Source: a virus
Virus record (IMG/VR): IMGVR_UViG_3300029892_000010
Coordinates: 1-32,800 of that record
Direction: 5' to 3' (one strand)
DNA: 32,800 nt
In this document: in pieces, positions 7,951 through 16,375 of the stretch
How the letters are laid out: every line of letters begins with the position of its first letter
How positions within the stretch are numbered: position 1 is the first letter of the stretch
Translations under genes and position numbers: made by a program
The notes under the pieces: model-generated
Told to the model about the DNA's origin: nothing
What the model saw: the letters and a program-made list of their open reading frames with translations, nothing else
Databases searched by the model: none

Positions 7951-8280
7951 TTAGTACCCGAAGGCGATGCCGTAAAGCGTCACCGCTCCGGGGTTGTCGT
8001 CCGCGTCGCGCTCAAGTGCTGGACCCTCCGCCGCGTTCGGGTAATCGAACTCGTAGCTCTTGAGGGTATTGTTCGCGTGGTCATACCGCCACAGAAACCC
8101 GCCGATGATATTGTCGGCGAGCACCAGCTCCCGGATATACCGGGAGAAGCCGAGCGCGGCCGGCGTCAGAACGACCCCGGTGTCGTAGGTGCCGGCACCG
8201 AGATCGATCTTGACGAAGTGCTTTTTCTCGCCGTCGCTCAGCTCGCGATGCTGGACCTTAACAGTGAGTGACTGAGCCAT
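7951..8280 (-). CDS. Small hypothetical protein in the capsid cluster
   Basis: 109 aa, ATG at 8280. The chain is mostly beta: LTVKVQHRELSDGEKKHFVKIDLG, YDTGVVLTPAALGFSRYIRELVLADN, GGFLWRYDHANNTLKSYEFDY, then TLYGIAFGY. Position two genes downstream of the major capsid gene fits a capsid decoration or head-completion protein. I cannot name a family, and the role is inferred only from gene order. Confidence 0.7.
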   Translation of the reverse strand: MAQSLTVKVQHRELSDGEKKHFVKIDLGAGTYDTGVVLTPAALGFSRYIRELVLADNIIGGFLWRYDHANNTLKSYEFDYPNAAEGPALERDADDNPGAVTLYGIAFGY

Positions 8281-8293
8281 GAGCCACCCCCTA

Positions 8294-8713
8294 TTAGGTC
8301 GATTCCTTCATCGCGGCGATGTTGCCGGGCAGCTCCCAACGGGGCTCGACGAAGAAGATCACATCGGCGAGAGTCAGTCCGGTAACGGCGCCAGTCACCT
8401 CCACGACCGCTTCCTCGCCGGGCTTCAGCTCGACGTTGAGGCCGTCCTTGTAGACCACGTCGCCCTGGGCGTGCGTGGCGGCGACGTTGATGACCGCCAC
8501 GTCGCCGTCTCCGCGGCCGGTGTCGGAACCAGCGGTCGGCCGCTTATCGATCTTCAGAACGCCCGCGGCCGTCGGATCGGTCTTGCAGACGATCGCGACC
8601 GCGCGGATCACGAGCGGGACGTAGCCGGGCGTGAGCTTGCCCTTGTCGCCCGCGGTGGCGAGAGTCGCCTCGGTGACGACCCTCTCCTGATACTGCGTAT
8701 GCGTGTACGCCAT
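8294..8713 (-). CDS. Putative capsid decoration or head accessory protein
   Basis: 139 aa, ATG at 8713, immediately downstream of the major capsid gene. It starts MAYTHTQYQERVV and is strand-rich (YVPLVIRAVAIVCKTDPTAAG, VAVINVAATHAQGDVVYKDG, LKPGEEAVVEVTGAVTG). The 'KPGEEAVVEVT' strand pair resembles beta-tulip or jelly-roll decoration proteins that bind HK97-fold capsids. That role rests on position and composition; there is no diagnostic motif. Confidence 0.65.
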   Translation of the reverse strand: MAYTHTQYQERVVTEATLATAGDKGKLTPGYVPLVIRAVAIVCKTDPTAAGVLKIDKRPTAGSDTGRGDGDVAVINVAATHAQGDVVYKDGLNVELKPGEEAVVEVTGAVTGLTLADVIFFVEPRWELPGNIAAMKEST

Positions 8714-8743
8714 GTTGCTTACCTCACTGCTGCCAACAGCCGA

Positions 8744-9685
8744 TTACAGGCTGCCGACGTGGACGATCTTGGCCTCGCCGGGGTTGCCGGTATCGAACGG
8801 CAAACCGAACTCGAGGATGCCGTACCACGCGACCGCCTTCTTGCGGCCGAAGTCCTCCGGCATCGCCGCGCGCAGCTCGGGCGTCAGCGCCTCCGCCATC
8901 ACGACGGCGTCCTCGCCGAACACCACGCCCTCGCCGAGCACGGAGTTCGTACCAACCTTGCCGAGTGCCTTGGCATGATTCGTCTCGACGAATCGGACAC
9001 CTTCGATGCGGCCGATCTCGTTGTTGAACTTCGCCTGCGGGTCGGTGTAGCGGTGCCACTGCTCCCAGGCCGGGTCGCGCTTGATGCCGCGCAGTCCGAG
9101 CGTGCGGAAGATCGCGACGTAAGAATCGCCGAGCATCGGCACGCGCAGCGTGTCGTACATATAGTCGCGGATTTCCTCGACGTGAAAGACGTTCATGTTC
9201 TCCGACGCCGTCGCGCCGAACACACCGTTCGTGGCGATGTTGTTGCTCGCCAGTCCAGTCGGGGCGTACTTGATCTTCGACTGCTTGAACGCCTTGGCCG
9301 CCTTGGTGTCGAGAATCAGCTTCATCTGATCCCGCAGCTTGCGCTGCACCGCGTTGTCGATGTCGAACTCGGAGAGGTCATCGGCGAGCGACGTATAGGG
9401 GATCGCACGGCCGAGTTCCTTCACGGTGATCGACGTGGTCGACAACGAAAAAGTGTCCTCGGGGATGCGCTGCGTTTCGTCGAGCGTCGAGTCGTCGACC
9501 TCGGCGACCTCCGCGATGCGGGTCAGCGTGATGGACTCGCCGCTCTTGCGGCCGTAGCCGTCCACAGAGCCGACGTGGTCCATGAACGCCGCTTCTTCGA
9601 CCGCGGCCTCGAAGAGCCGCTTGCTCATGGCGTGGTTCTTGTACGTCCCGGAGGGGGCGTCAAAGACCCAGGTATGCGTAGGCAC
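8744..9685 (-). CDS. Major capsid protein, N4-gp56 type HK97 fold
   Basis: 313 aa from a GTG at 9685 with GAGG upstream. It forms the icosahedral shell. Family features: an early helix (MSKRLFEAAVEEAAFMDHVG), SGESITLTRIAEV, VKELGRAIPYTSLADDLSEFDI, a long spine-helix region (AVQRKLRDQMKLILDTKAAKAF), and the C-terminal segments YVAIFRTLGLRGIKRDPAW and IGRIEGVRFVETNHAK, which are hallmarks of the N4-gp56 family. It follows the scaffold gene, as expected. Length is on the short side for the family. No protease gene is seen in the capsid cluster. Confidence 0.88.
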   Translation of the reverse strand: MPTHTWVFDAPSGTYKNHAMSKRLFEAAVEEAAFMDHVGSVDGYGRKSGESITLTRIAEVAEVDDSTLDETQRIPEDTFSLSTTSITVKELGRAIPYTSLADDLSEFDIDNAVQRKLRDQMKLILDTKAAKAFKQSKIKYAPTGLASNNIATNGVFGATASENMNVFHVEEIRDYMYDTLRVPMLGDSYVAIFRTLGLRGIKRDPAWEQWHRYTDPQAKFNNEIGRIEGVRFVETNHAKALGKVGTNSVLGEGVVFGEDAVVMAEALTPELRAAMPEDFGRKKAVAWYGILEFGLPFDTGNPGEAKIVHVGSL

Positions 9686-9713
9686 GGTTCACTACCTCAG
9701 TGATGGAGCGCTG

Positions 9714-10457
9714 TTACGCGGAGGCGCGACGCGGCTGCAATCGCATCTGCCGGCGAGCCTTGATGACCGCGGACAGCGTGATGGGCTCCTCCTGATCCGG
9801 CGCCGGCTTGGCGCCAGGGTTCGGCAGGCCGGAACCCATTACCACCTGCCTCGAACCTTGACCGGGCTTCTCACCCGGCTGCAAAAACGGTTTCACGAGC
9901 GCATCCCGCTCAGCGCGGGCCAGCTCGGCGAGCTTCTTCTTCGCCTGCGACACCGGCAAATCAGCCAGCTCGTTGAGGTTGGCGTGCATCACGCCCTGCA
10001 CGAGCGCCTTCGACGCCGCGAGGTCTTTGTGCTCGCCGTAGAACTCGTCCCAGAACTGCTTTTCACGAGTCTTGCGTTCCCCGGCCGTCAGCTTCTGGTC
10101 GAGCTTCTGCTCAAACTCCGCGAGCGCCTTGCCAACGTGGTATGCGATGGCCTTTTCCGGCGCCTCAAAGAAATCGGGCGCCTGCTGCTCGGCCGGCTTG
10201 TCATCAGCCTTCGGCTTCTGCACGGACTCGACGAGCTGCTGCACGTACTCGGCGGTCTGCCGCTGGTACTCCTGGAACGCCTGACCTTGCGCCTGAATAG
10301 CGGCGGCAAGATCGGCGTCGACCTCGAACTCACGACCACCGATCGCGACTTTCGCTTTAGTAGACTTCTTTTCCGGCGACGCGGCCGGCGTCTGCGCACC
10401 CGGCTGATCGGAACCGGGAGCGCCGTTGAGTACTTCCGGCTCGGTAGGCTTAGGCAT
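9714..10457 (-). CDS. Capsid scaffold protein
   Basis: 247 aa, ATG at 10457 with GAGAGG upstream. The N-terminus is Pro/Gly-rich and disordered, followed by a short beta hairpin (KVAIGGREFEVDADLAAAI) and a long charged helix rich in Gln, Glu and Lys (QGQAFQEYQRQTAEYVQQLV, LAEFEQKLDQKLTAGERKT). The C-terminus is basic (VIKARRQMRLQPRR), as in many scaffolds where it contacts the capsid shell. The position directly upstream of the major capsid gene supports the call. Scaffold proteins guide procapsid assembly and leave before maturation. Confidence 0.82.
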   Translation of the reverse strand: MPKPTEPEVLNGAPGSDQPGAQTPAASPEKKSTKAKVAIGGREFEVDADLAAAIQAQGQAFQEYQRQTAEYVQQLVESVQKPKADDKPAEQQAPDFFEAPEKAIAYHVGKALAEFEQKLDQKLTAGERKTREKQFWDEFYGEHKDLAASKALVQGVMHANLNELADLPVSQAKKKLAELARAERDALVKPFLQPGEKPGQGSRQVVMGSGLPNPGAKPAPDQEEPITLSAVIKARRQMRLQPRRASA

Positions 10458-10668
10458 TTGAACCTCTCTTTTCTCGCTTTGCCGCGTCGTTCAGCAGTCG
10501 GATCGCGGAGACCTCTGCTACCAGACTGCGCGCTTGCTCACTGTTCCACTGACCGCCTCGATGCATCTGCACCAAGCGGTCCATGATCGACTTCTCTCGC
10601 TGCTCGCTCTGGTCGCCCAGCCACGACAGCAAGAACATCGCCGCCCGCGGGTTGATCTCCTCGCTCAT
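10450..10668 (-). CDS. Small helical hypothetical protein
   Basis: 72 aa, ATG at 10668; it overlaps the upstream stop by 4 bases and the scaffold start by 8. The chain is predicted helical (AAMFLLSWLGDQSEQREKSIMDRLVQ, SEQARSLVAEVSAIRLLNDAAKREK). No cysteine clusters or membrane span. It belongs to the portal-to-scaffold gene group; function unknown. Confidence 0.7.
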   Translation of the reverse strand: MSEEINPRAAMFLLSWLGDQSEQREKSIMDRLVQMHRGGQWNSEQARSLVAEVSAIRLLNDAAKREKRGSNA

Positions 10669-10913
10669 CTCGAGCGAAGCGGGCTGTGCATCAGCACCCC
10701 GCGCGGCAGAAGAATCTGACGCCGTACCTCGGCGTTTCCGTTGCGGCGCTCGAGCCGCTGGATGTCCTTGGTCGCGATGGCGAGCAGCTCAAGCAGCCCG
10801 TCGATCGCCTTGCCGTAGAACTCGAGTTTTTTCTCGAGCGACATCCCGTCGTTCCTGTGGTCCGTATACCACAAGGCCCACTCAGTCACGCGCCTATCCA
10901 GATCAGCGCTCAC
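10665..10913 (-). CDS. Small helical hypothetical protein (GTG start)
   Basis: 82 aa from a GTG at 10913. A strong ribosome site (GAGAGGAGG, seven bases upstream) fixes this start; the frame is open further upstream, but that part is antisense-like over the portal gene. The product, VSADLDRRVTEWALWYTDHR onward, is helical (EKKLEFYGKAIDGLLELLAIATKDI) and ends basic. Its stop overlaps the next start as ATGA. Function not recognised. Confidence 0.75.
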   Translation of the reverse strand: MSADLDRRVTEWALWYTDHRNDGMSLEKKLEFYGKAIDGLLELLAIATKDIQRLERRNGNAEVRRQILLPRGVLMHSPLRSR

Positions 10914-10990
10914 CGTTGCCCTCCTCTCTCCTGTCTCATCCGATAATGCGCGTAGTGTACCAAAGAGAGAAAGACGACTCCTTCCTCTGT

Positions 10991-11083
10991 CTATCCCAGT
11001 AGCATCAACGCCCAAACCGCGGCCGGGATGCACATGATGAGGTACGCCATCCCGTCGCCGAACTCCTCCGGGAAATCTGTCAT
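10991..11083 (-). CDS. 30-aa single-span membrane peptide
   Basis: ATG at 11083 overlaps the portal stop as TGATG, with GAGGGG in the portal 3' end as ribosome site; stop TAG at 10991-10993. The product starts MTDFPEEFGDG and ends with one hydrophobic span (MAYLIMCIPAAVWALMLLG). The acidic N-terminus and single C-terminal span suggest an inner-membrane peptide. It could be a minimal holin-like or regulatory protein, but nothing more can be claimed. The remaining 77 bases before the next gene hold only its ribosome site. Confidence 0.55.
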   Translation of the reverse strand: MTDFPEEFGDGMAYLIMCIPAAVWALMLLG

Positions 11084-12957
11084 CAGAACATCCCCTCGGC
11101 CGGCGGCGTCGGTCCCGGACCCTCCTCCGGGTTCGGCAAGCTCGGCAACGCGTTCGGGTTGCCGGCGCCGGGCGGAGTCGCCGTACCCATTCCGGGTACG
11201 CCCATACCCAGTCCGGGTACGCCCATACCGAGCATCTGCTGGAGCATCTCCTGCGCGGTGATCTTGATCGACTCGGTCTTGATGTTCGCCAGCTTGATGA
11301 GTTGGTCGAGCACTTTGTTGATCGAGTACTTCTGCATGAACGCCTGGAGCAGCATCGGGTTCTGGAACACGAGCTGGAGCAGCCCAAGCAGCTTCTGGAA
11401 GTCCCGCGCGCGGGCGAGCAGTCCGCTGATGCCGTGAACCTTGAATGTCGCCTGGGCCAGCTCGTTGAACCGCTGGTCCGGGCTCATGCTCATTAGCGCG
11501 TAGGCGGACTCCATGCCGATCACGTCGACAACCTCACGCGCATCGAAGTTCTCGAGGTTTTGCAGAATCACCAGCCAGACCTTGCGCAGCAGTGGGGCGA
11601 TCAGCTCCGTCTCGATGTCCTGCACAATGGCGTCGAGCGTGATAGCGGTGGATTGCTGCGCCTCGACGATCTCCGTCGCCTTCACCTGCTTAGGCGGCAG
11701 CATCCCCATCTTGAGGTCGTTGGTCATCGAAGCCGCCTGGAACTCCCGGTCCAGGATGTTGTAGAGTGCAAGTGCCTCCTGCGGGATGTCCCCGGTGTCG
11801 GAGGCGGTCAATGCCTGCTGCTGCATCGGGGCGTCGTCCTTGAGCACCAGCGTCATGCCTTGGCGAATGCCGCCGGATACCTGATTCACGTCCTCGAGCA
11901 TCCCGAGCCGCAGCTCCTTAATGCCCCACACCGCCGCAAGGCCGCCGTCGAGCATCAGATTGAACAGCTCGTTCTGCGCGGCGTTGAGCGCCGCAGCGTC
12001 GTCATAGAGCGCCTTGTGCCAAACAGAATGCGGCACGCGAATGATCGGCGACGTGATGAAGCAAGACTCCCCGTGCCAGTACGGGTTCGGCTCCGGCGGA
12101 CGGATCAGATGACGGTCGTTCGCGACCGCGCAGACCACGCCCTTCTCGACGATGTGCCCCTGTGTGTTGACCAGAGTGCCCCAGCACTCCTCAATCTTGA
12201 CCATCCGGCGGCGCTCGGTCGTATCGTCCTGACCGCGCTCACGCTCGTAGCGCTCGTGGCCGCGACGAGTTCGCGGCTTGGAGTACTCCGCGGACAGCTC
12301 CGACATCGCCGTCGCGTCGAACACCCCCTCCTCCGCCAGCTCTTGGGTCTCGTGCAGATCAAGGTACGTCACTTGCACTTCGTAGAGCGACTTGCCGCTC
12401 GGGTCAGGCAGGTAATTCTCGGTCGGGATCAGGTCGAGCTTCACCCGCCAGGGGCGATATTCCTGGAACGACCCGTCGGGCTGCATGATCCGCCGCGCCA
12501 CGTCCGAAGGCCCGGCGTGAACCTTGAACACAACGAGCGCCTCGAGCAGCCCCTGCTTCACCCCGTCCGACAGCAGCGCGTTGAACGACCGCGGGCGGCC
12601 GGAGGCGACGAATTGCTCGCCGATCTTGTCGAGCTGCGACTGGATCAGCTTCGCCGCCTGCTCGCCATTGATCGGCAGCCCCTCCGGCAACTCCACCGCG
12701 AACCAATCGCCGAGCGAAGTGAGTCCCTTCTTGATGAACGCGGCGAACTGCTCTACCGCGGAGGCGATCTTAGGAAGGCTCTCCGTACTCTGACCTTCGA
12801 TCTTGTGGGACCAGTCCTGCATCCCGAACAGCATCTCTCGGTTGCGCCGGTTGAGCGCCATGCGGGTGTCGCGCGCCTGCTCGGCCTCGCGCACATACGC
12901 CTGGACGATCCGAACGATGTCCTTTGGCAGCGCCTCGACGGGAACGTGCGTCGGCAT
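11083..12957 (-). CDS. Portal protein
   Basis: 624 aa from the ATG at 12957, placed 8-9 bases after GTGAGG; a TTG two codons upstream is too close to that site. Portal proteins form the dodecameric ring at the capsid vertex. Seen here: helical N-terminus (DIVRIVQAYVREAEQARDTRMALNR), the wing segment IKKGLTSLGDWFAVELPEG, KLDLIPTENYLPDPSG, the clip/stem region around SVWHKALYDDAAALNAAQNELFNLMLDGG, and the long C-terminal helices. The extreme C-terminus has GMGVPG repeats and a Pro-rich tail. The N4/SU10-like length and the terminase-portal-scaffold-capsid order support the call. Confidence 0.88.
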   Translation of the reverse strand: MPTHVPVEALPKDIVRIVQAYVREAEQARDTRMALNRRNREMLFGMQDWSHKIEGQSTESLPKIASAVEQFAAFIKKGLTSLGDWFAVELPEGLPINGEQAAKLIQSQLDKIGEQFVASGRPRSFNALLSDGVKQGLLEALVVFKVHAGPSDVARRIMQPDGSFQEYRPWRVKLDLIPTENYLPDPSGKSLYEVQVTYLDLHETQELAEEGVFDATAMSELSAEYSKPRTRRGHERYERERGQDDTTERRRMVKIEECWGTLVNTQGHIVEKGVVCAVANDRHLIRPPEPNPYWHGESCFITSPIIRVPHSVWHKALYDDAAALNAAQNELFNLMLDGGLAAVWGIKELRLGMLEDVNQVSGGIRQGMTLVLKDDAPMQQQALTASDTGDIPQEALALYNILDREFQAASMTNDLKMGMLPPKQVKATEIVEAQQSTAITLDAIVQDIETELIAPLLRKVWLVILQNLENFDAREVVDVIGMESAYALMSMSPDQRFNELAQATFKVHGISGLLARARDFQKLLGLLQLVFQNPMLLQAFMQKYSINKVLDQLIKLANIKTESIKITAQEMLQQMLGMGVPGLGMGVPGMGTATPPGAGNPNALPSLPNPEEGPGPTPPAEGMF

Positions 12958-12959
12958 AG

Positions 12960-13136
12960 TCAAATCCTCACTTCACGGCGCTCTCTGCGGCGCCACCCAT
13001 AGCGCGGCTCGTTCACGGCGCGCTCGCGTACACGATTTTTGAACAGGCATTCTGTGTGAACGCCAATCACGTACTCGTGCGAATGCCGCGGCAGCTCGCG
13101 GGCGCACATCCGGCAGAATTTAGAGTCGGCGTCCAC
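12960..13136 (-). CDS. 58-aa zinc-finger-like protein between terminase and portal
   Basis: GTG at 13136 overlaps the terminase 3' end; stop TGA at 12960-12962, three bases before the portal ATG. The product starts VDADSKFCRMCARELPRHSH, contains CxxC at residues 8-11, H18/H20, and H27 with C30 (GVHTECLF), then a strongly basic C-terminus (WRRRERREVR). This pattern fits a single treble-clef or HNH-like zinc finger with a basic DNA-contacting tail, but no HNH catalytic motif is complete. Coupling to terminase suggests a packaging accessory role; that is inference. Confidence 0.65.
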   Translation of the reverse strand: MDADSKFCRMCARELPRHSHEYVIGVHTECLFKNRVRERAVNEPRYGWRRRERREVRI

Positions 13137-14595
13137 CGCGTATGATCCTCAGTCCGGGGCGCGAATAGCTCGGCGCCTGGATCAGCACCGACTGCCGGTG
13201 CGGGGTGCGCACAAGCGCCCGACCTTCGCCCGCGCCGAGCAGCAGATAACCGCCGGCCTCGCAGACGTGGCTGTAGATCGAGTGCTTGTCCGGCTTGTCC
13301 TCATAGCGCTCATCGCCGGCCACCTTCATGCGCCGGTAGTGGTAGCCGCCCGACAATCCCTTGCGGAAGTACCGAGCCTTCGGCGACACCTGGAAGCCGG
13401 GCTTGCCGTCGATCATGCGCAGCATCGGCGCCGCGAGCGCCTCACGCCGCAGCACAAAATCGTTCGATTGCGCCGGCAGCGCTGGGATGCCCATCGCCCG
13501 CAAGATCGAAAAACAGGTATCATCCTCGCGCTGCGAGTGCGGCGCCCGCGTATCACCGGCCGGGTCGCCGTAGATGCGGAACTCGTACCCGTAAAAATCA
13601 GTGCCCATCTTGGCCTTGAGCAGCTCCCCGAAGCGGTAGATGCCCATGTCCTCGGTCACCAACTCGTCAAGGAAAGCCCACTGACCGTTGGCGTACCGCT
13701 GCGCGAACACCGCCGCGGGCGTAAGCCCGAAGTCAAGCCCGACCCAGACGGTGAGTCCCTTAATCGGCTCGATCACCGACGGCGCGCAGTGGGTGGCGTC
13801 GATATACTCTGGCACCACCGGCTTGCCGTCGCGCACGAAGCCATACTGCGCGGCGTAGTACACCCGGACGTGGTCGAGCGGCTTGCCGTAGGAACGGGTG
13901 AGGTAGTACTGCTCTTCGAGGTTCTCGATGTTCTCCGCGAGCGGGTTCTCGACGAACGTGCCATCCGCTTGCTCGATCAGTCCGCCCGGCTGACGGAAGT
14001 AGGCGAACTTCTTGGGGTACTTCTCGTGCAGCCGATTTTCCTCGAACTCCTTGTAGAACCAATGGTCCTGATCGGGCGGGTTCGAGTCCGCCAGGATGCC
14101 GCGCCACGTCGCGCCGCCGTCGGCACGCGGCGGGTAGCGTCCAACGCGGTCCTCAAGCGCTTCCCAGATGCCGCGCGGTATCTCTCGCGCCTCGTTCAGC
14201 CACGCTCCGGTAACCTCGAGCGAAAGCACCTTCTTCACGTCTTCGACGGTGTCGAGCGCGCGGAACAGCACGTCGAACTCAGCGTCACCGACGCGACCCT
14301 TGAAGATCATGTCCTGCCAGTTCATCGTGCCGACCTGGGACATCCAGTACATCCAGGTAGCGACGGTGGTGTCCTTCAGCTCCCGGTAGGTGTTGCGCAC
14401 CGCCAGCCAGCGGCTGCGCCGGGTGCCATCCCGGCCGGGGCGCTGCGCCAGCGCATGACCGACGGTGTCGAAGCAGCACGCGGTCGACTTGCCGGAGCCG
14501 ACCGGACCAATGACGATGCGCACCATCGCGTCGCTGGCGTGGAACTTCGCCAGCGTCGGGCCGGGGCAGTGATACTCAAGAATCGCGTGCGACAT
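13120..14595 (-). CDS. terL: Terminase large subunit
   Basis: 491 aa from the ATG at 14595, which overlaps the upstream stop as TGATG. It is the ATP-driven DNA packaging motor and headful or site nuclease. Walker A is GPVGSGKST with K36; a Walker B-like segment is KVLSLEVTGAWLNEAREIP (hydrophobic strand then NEA, a slight variant of DE). The coupling region has ILADSNPP. The C-terminal nuclease has the first acidic strand VWVGLDFGLTPAAVF and a second at FRIYGDPAGD. Length is normal for the family. The small terminase candidate is directly upstream. Confidence 0.92.
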   Translation of the reverse strand: MSHAILEYHCPGPTLAKFHASDAMVRIVIGPVGSGKSTACCFDTVGHALAQRPGRDGTRRSRWLAVRNTYRELKDTTVATWMYWMSQVGTMNWQDMIFKGRVGDAEFDVLFRALDTVEDVKKVLSLEVTGAWLNEAREIPRGIWEALEDRVGRYPPRADGGATWRGILADSNPPDQDHWFYKEFEENRLHEKYPKKFAYFRQPGGLIEQADGTFVENPLAENIENLEEQYYLTRSYGKPLDHVRVYYAAQYGFVRDGKPVVPEYIDATHCAPSVIEPIKGLTVWVGLDFGLTPAAVFAQRYANGQWAFLDELVTEDMGIYRFGELLKAKMGTDFYGYEFRIYGDPAGDTRAPHSQREDDTCFSILRAMGIPALPAQSNDFVLRREALAAPMLRMIDGKPGFQVSPKARYFRKGLSGGYHYRRMKVAGDERYEDKPDKHSIYSHVCEAGGYLLLGAGEGRALVRTPHRQSVLIQAPSYSRPGLRIIRGGRRL

Positions 14596-14951
14596 CAATC
14601 AGCTTCGGCGTCGCCGTCGTCATCCGGCGGCGCAACTGTCGCCTTCGCCTTCTGCGAGCCGTTGTCTTGCTTGCGGCCGATGAAGTCGAGCACCAGCCGG
14701 CCACCGACGATCCCCCCGCCGCTGCTGTCCTGCTGGCCGGGTCTCCCATACCCACGATCTAGGATTGCAATTGCCGCAGCTACGCGGGCACGCTTTTCGG
14801 CCTTCGTATCGGTGGCGATAGCGTGCAGCGAATTTATGGCGTCCTTGGTGAACCGGCGCGCTAGCTTCTTCACCGCGTTGAGCGCCTCTTTGTCGGCTCT
14901 GCTCTTGCCGCCCGGATTGCCGCTCTGGCCAGGGGCGAACTTCCCGCCCAT
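14595..14951 (-). CDS. DUF5681-like protein, probable small terminase
   Basis: 118 aa, ATG at 14951 overlapping the upstream stop. The opening MGGKFAPGQSGNPGGKSRAD is the signature FxPGQSGNPGG of the DUF5681 family, which is often coded next to terminase genes. A helical region follows (LNAVKKLARRFTKDAINSLHAIA, RVAAAIAILDRGYGRP), then a Gly-rich linker and an acidic tail. By position and family it is a good candidate for the DNA-recognition (small) subunit of terminase; direct function is not established for the family as far as I know. Confidence 0.7.
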   Translation of the reverse strand: MGGKFAPGQSGNPGGKSRADKEALNAVKKLARRFTKDAINSLHAIATDTKAEKRARVAAAIAILDRGYGRPGQQDSSGGGIVGGRLVLDFIGRKQDNGSQKAKATVAPPDDDGDAEAD

Positions 14952-15133
14952 CAGGTCAGCACCGCTAGTCCGGTTTTCTTGTCATACTTGAAGCCGCGAA
15001 AGTCCATCGCCTTGGACTTTCTACGCACAGCACGACGCAACGCCTCCGCGCGCGTCAGTCCGCGCGGGAGCTGTAACCCACAATTAAAATCGGTGACGGC
15101 GACAGAGCGCCGGCTGGACTTTTTTGCGCGCAC
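14951..15133 (-). CDS. Small basic hypothetical protein
   Basis: 60 aa, very basic in the N-terminus (MRAKKSSRRSVAV) and middle (EALRRAVRRKSKAM), ending DFRGFKYDKKTGLAVLT. The C-terminal 'DFRGFxYxxxTGxAxLT' segment resembles small phage proteins near packaging genes. Its stop overlaps the start of the DUF5681-like gene by one base. Possibly nucleic-acid binding, judged only by charge. Confidence 0.65.
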   Translation of the reverse strand: MRAKKSSRRSVAVTDFNCGLQLPRGLTRAEALRRAVRRKSKAMDFRGFKYDKKTGLAVLT

Positions 15134-15208
15134 GCGCCCTCCAAACGGATAAGATCGACCTTCAGACGCAACTATCTGTCGCCAATTCTATCTGAGAGCG
15201 CCGTCTCG

Positions 15209-16375
15209 CTATTTCCTGAGCGAGTACTTGCAGTAGACCGGCATAAGCCAAGTGATCCCGTGCTTCGGGTGCACGGTGAGCAGCGCCTGCGCGGGCGCCT
15301 CCCACGGAGCGCCGATCTGGAGGGCATACTCATCATAGCCCTTGACTGAGCCGTTCACGATCACCCGGTTCGAGAGCCAGAGCTGGTGGAAGTGGCCGAC
15401 CAACATCGTGTCGTACTGCTCCGGCCGCCCAGGCATGAGGCTGTCGGTCACCCGCTTCCGGGCATCGCCGCGCAACACCGGACCCAGCGGGCCGATGAGT
15501 GAGTCACCGCCCTTGAACTGGTCCCCGTGCGTAAGCCGGAACACCCGGTTCTCGAGGCTGAACGTCAGGTCGCGCGACGGCGGGAAATGGCAGTGAACCC
15601 GGTCGCGATACTTCTCTCGCGCGGACAGCCAGTCCTCAAGCAGCTTATAGGCTAGCCAGTCGAGCGAATATTGTGCATAGCCCTTCGTACGCGGCTTGCG
15701 TGTGGTGCGCCCGTGATTGCCGGGCACCCCGTAGAGCCAGACCTCGCCGAACTCTTCGACGAGGAAGGCAACGACATCGGCCACGAGCGCGGCGATCTCG
15801 CGCGCCTGCACCAGCGGTGGCACCGCGTCGGTGTCAGCCAACTCCTCGTGAATAGACCCGGAGATCAGATCGCCGCCGAGCGCGAGAACGATGCCGGGGT
15901 AACTCGGGTGGGCCAGATGCTGCTTCAGCAACTCCGCGGATGTGCGGGCGATCTCCTGGAGCCGAGCGGCGCAGATTGTGGGATCGTATTGGTTCGAGTG
16001 AAACACCTGCTCCGGCACGACGACCTCGCCGTAATGGATGTCGGACAAGAACAGCAACGGCACGCCCGGCGCACCCAAGTCACGCTTGCGTTCGGGCATC
16101 CGCCACCGCACCCTCGGATCGTACGGCTTACGTGCCGCCTGTATGCCCAATCGTTCGAGAATCGTGTCCTGGATCGACGGCGGGCTCGTGGCGTTGTCGG
16201 GCGGCGCGTAGACGCCTTTCTCGATCCGCACCAGCTCCTTCGTGCGGGTCGCCTGACTCAGCAGTTGCGCAATAGCGTTCGGGCTCGCCTTCGGAAAAAT
16301 AGCAGACAGCTCGGCGATCGTCTGCGCGCCGGCCCTGACGGCATCGATCACCTTCTGCCGCGTCAAGCGGGACAT
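15209..16375 (-). CDS. Metallophosphoesterase with N-terminal winged-helix-like domain
   Basis: 388 aa, ATG at 16375. Residues 1-60 look like a winged helix (VIDAVRAGAQTIAELSAIFP, ELVRIEKGVYAPP). From residue 105 the calcineurin-type motifs appear in order: LFLSDIHYGE (D112, H114), LALGGDLISG, VPGNHGRTTR, LTHGDQF and MLVGHFHQLW, giving all the metal ligands. Members hydrolyse phosphomonoesters or diesters, or nucleotides; some phage members act on DNA ends. It is coded next to the packaging genes. The fused DNA-binding-like domain suggests a nucleic-acid substrate, which is inference. Confidence 0.85.
   Translation of the reverse strand: MSRLTRQKVIDAVRAGAQTIAELSAIFPKASPNAIAQLLSQATRTKELVRIEKGVYAPPDNATSPPSIQDTILERLGIQAARKPYDPRVRWRMPERKRDLGAPGVPLLFLSDIHYGEVVVPEQVFHSNQYDPTICAARLQEIARTSAELLKQHLAHPSYPGIVLALGGDLISGSIHEELADTDAVPPLVQAREIAALVADVVAFLVEEFGEVWLYGVPGNHGRTTRKPRTKGYAQYSLDWLAYKLLEDWLSAREKYRDRVHCHFPPSRDLTFSLENRVFRLTHGDQFKGGDSLIGPLGPVLRGDARKRVTDSLMPGRPEQYDTMLVGHFHQLWLSNRVIVNGSVKGYDEYALQIGAPWEAPAQALLTVHPKHGITWLMPVYCKYSLRK

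Noticed and set aside
8279-9703. Long rightward open frame (474 aa) opposite the capsid gene
   Set aside because: It is antisense to the clearly recognised major capsid gene and has Arg/Ala/Asp-rich shadow composition.
10665-11387. Extended leftward frame upstream of the 82-aa gene
   Set aside because: The extra N-terminus is Arg/Ser-rich and overlaps the portal gene in another frame; the strong ribosome site at GTG 10913 defines the start.
11560-13002. Rightward open frame (480 aa) opposite portal
   Set aside because: Antisense to the portal gene, rich in Arg/Leu/His, no domain pattern.
13198-14991. Long rightward open frame (597 aa) opposite terminase
   Set aside because: Antisense to the large terminase with intact Walker A and nuclease motifs; composition is that of a high-G+C shadow.
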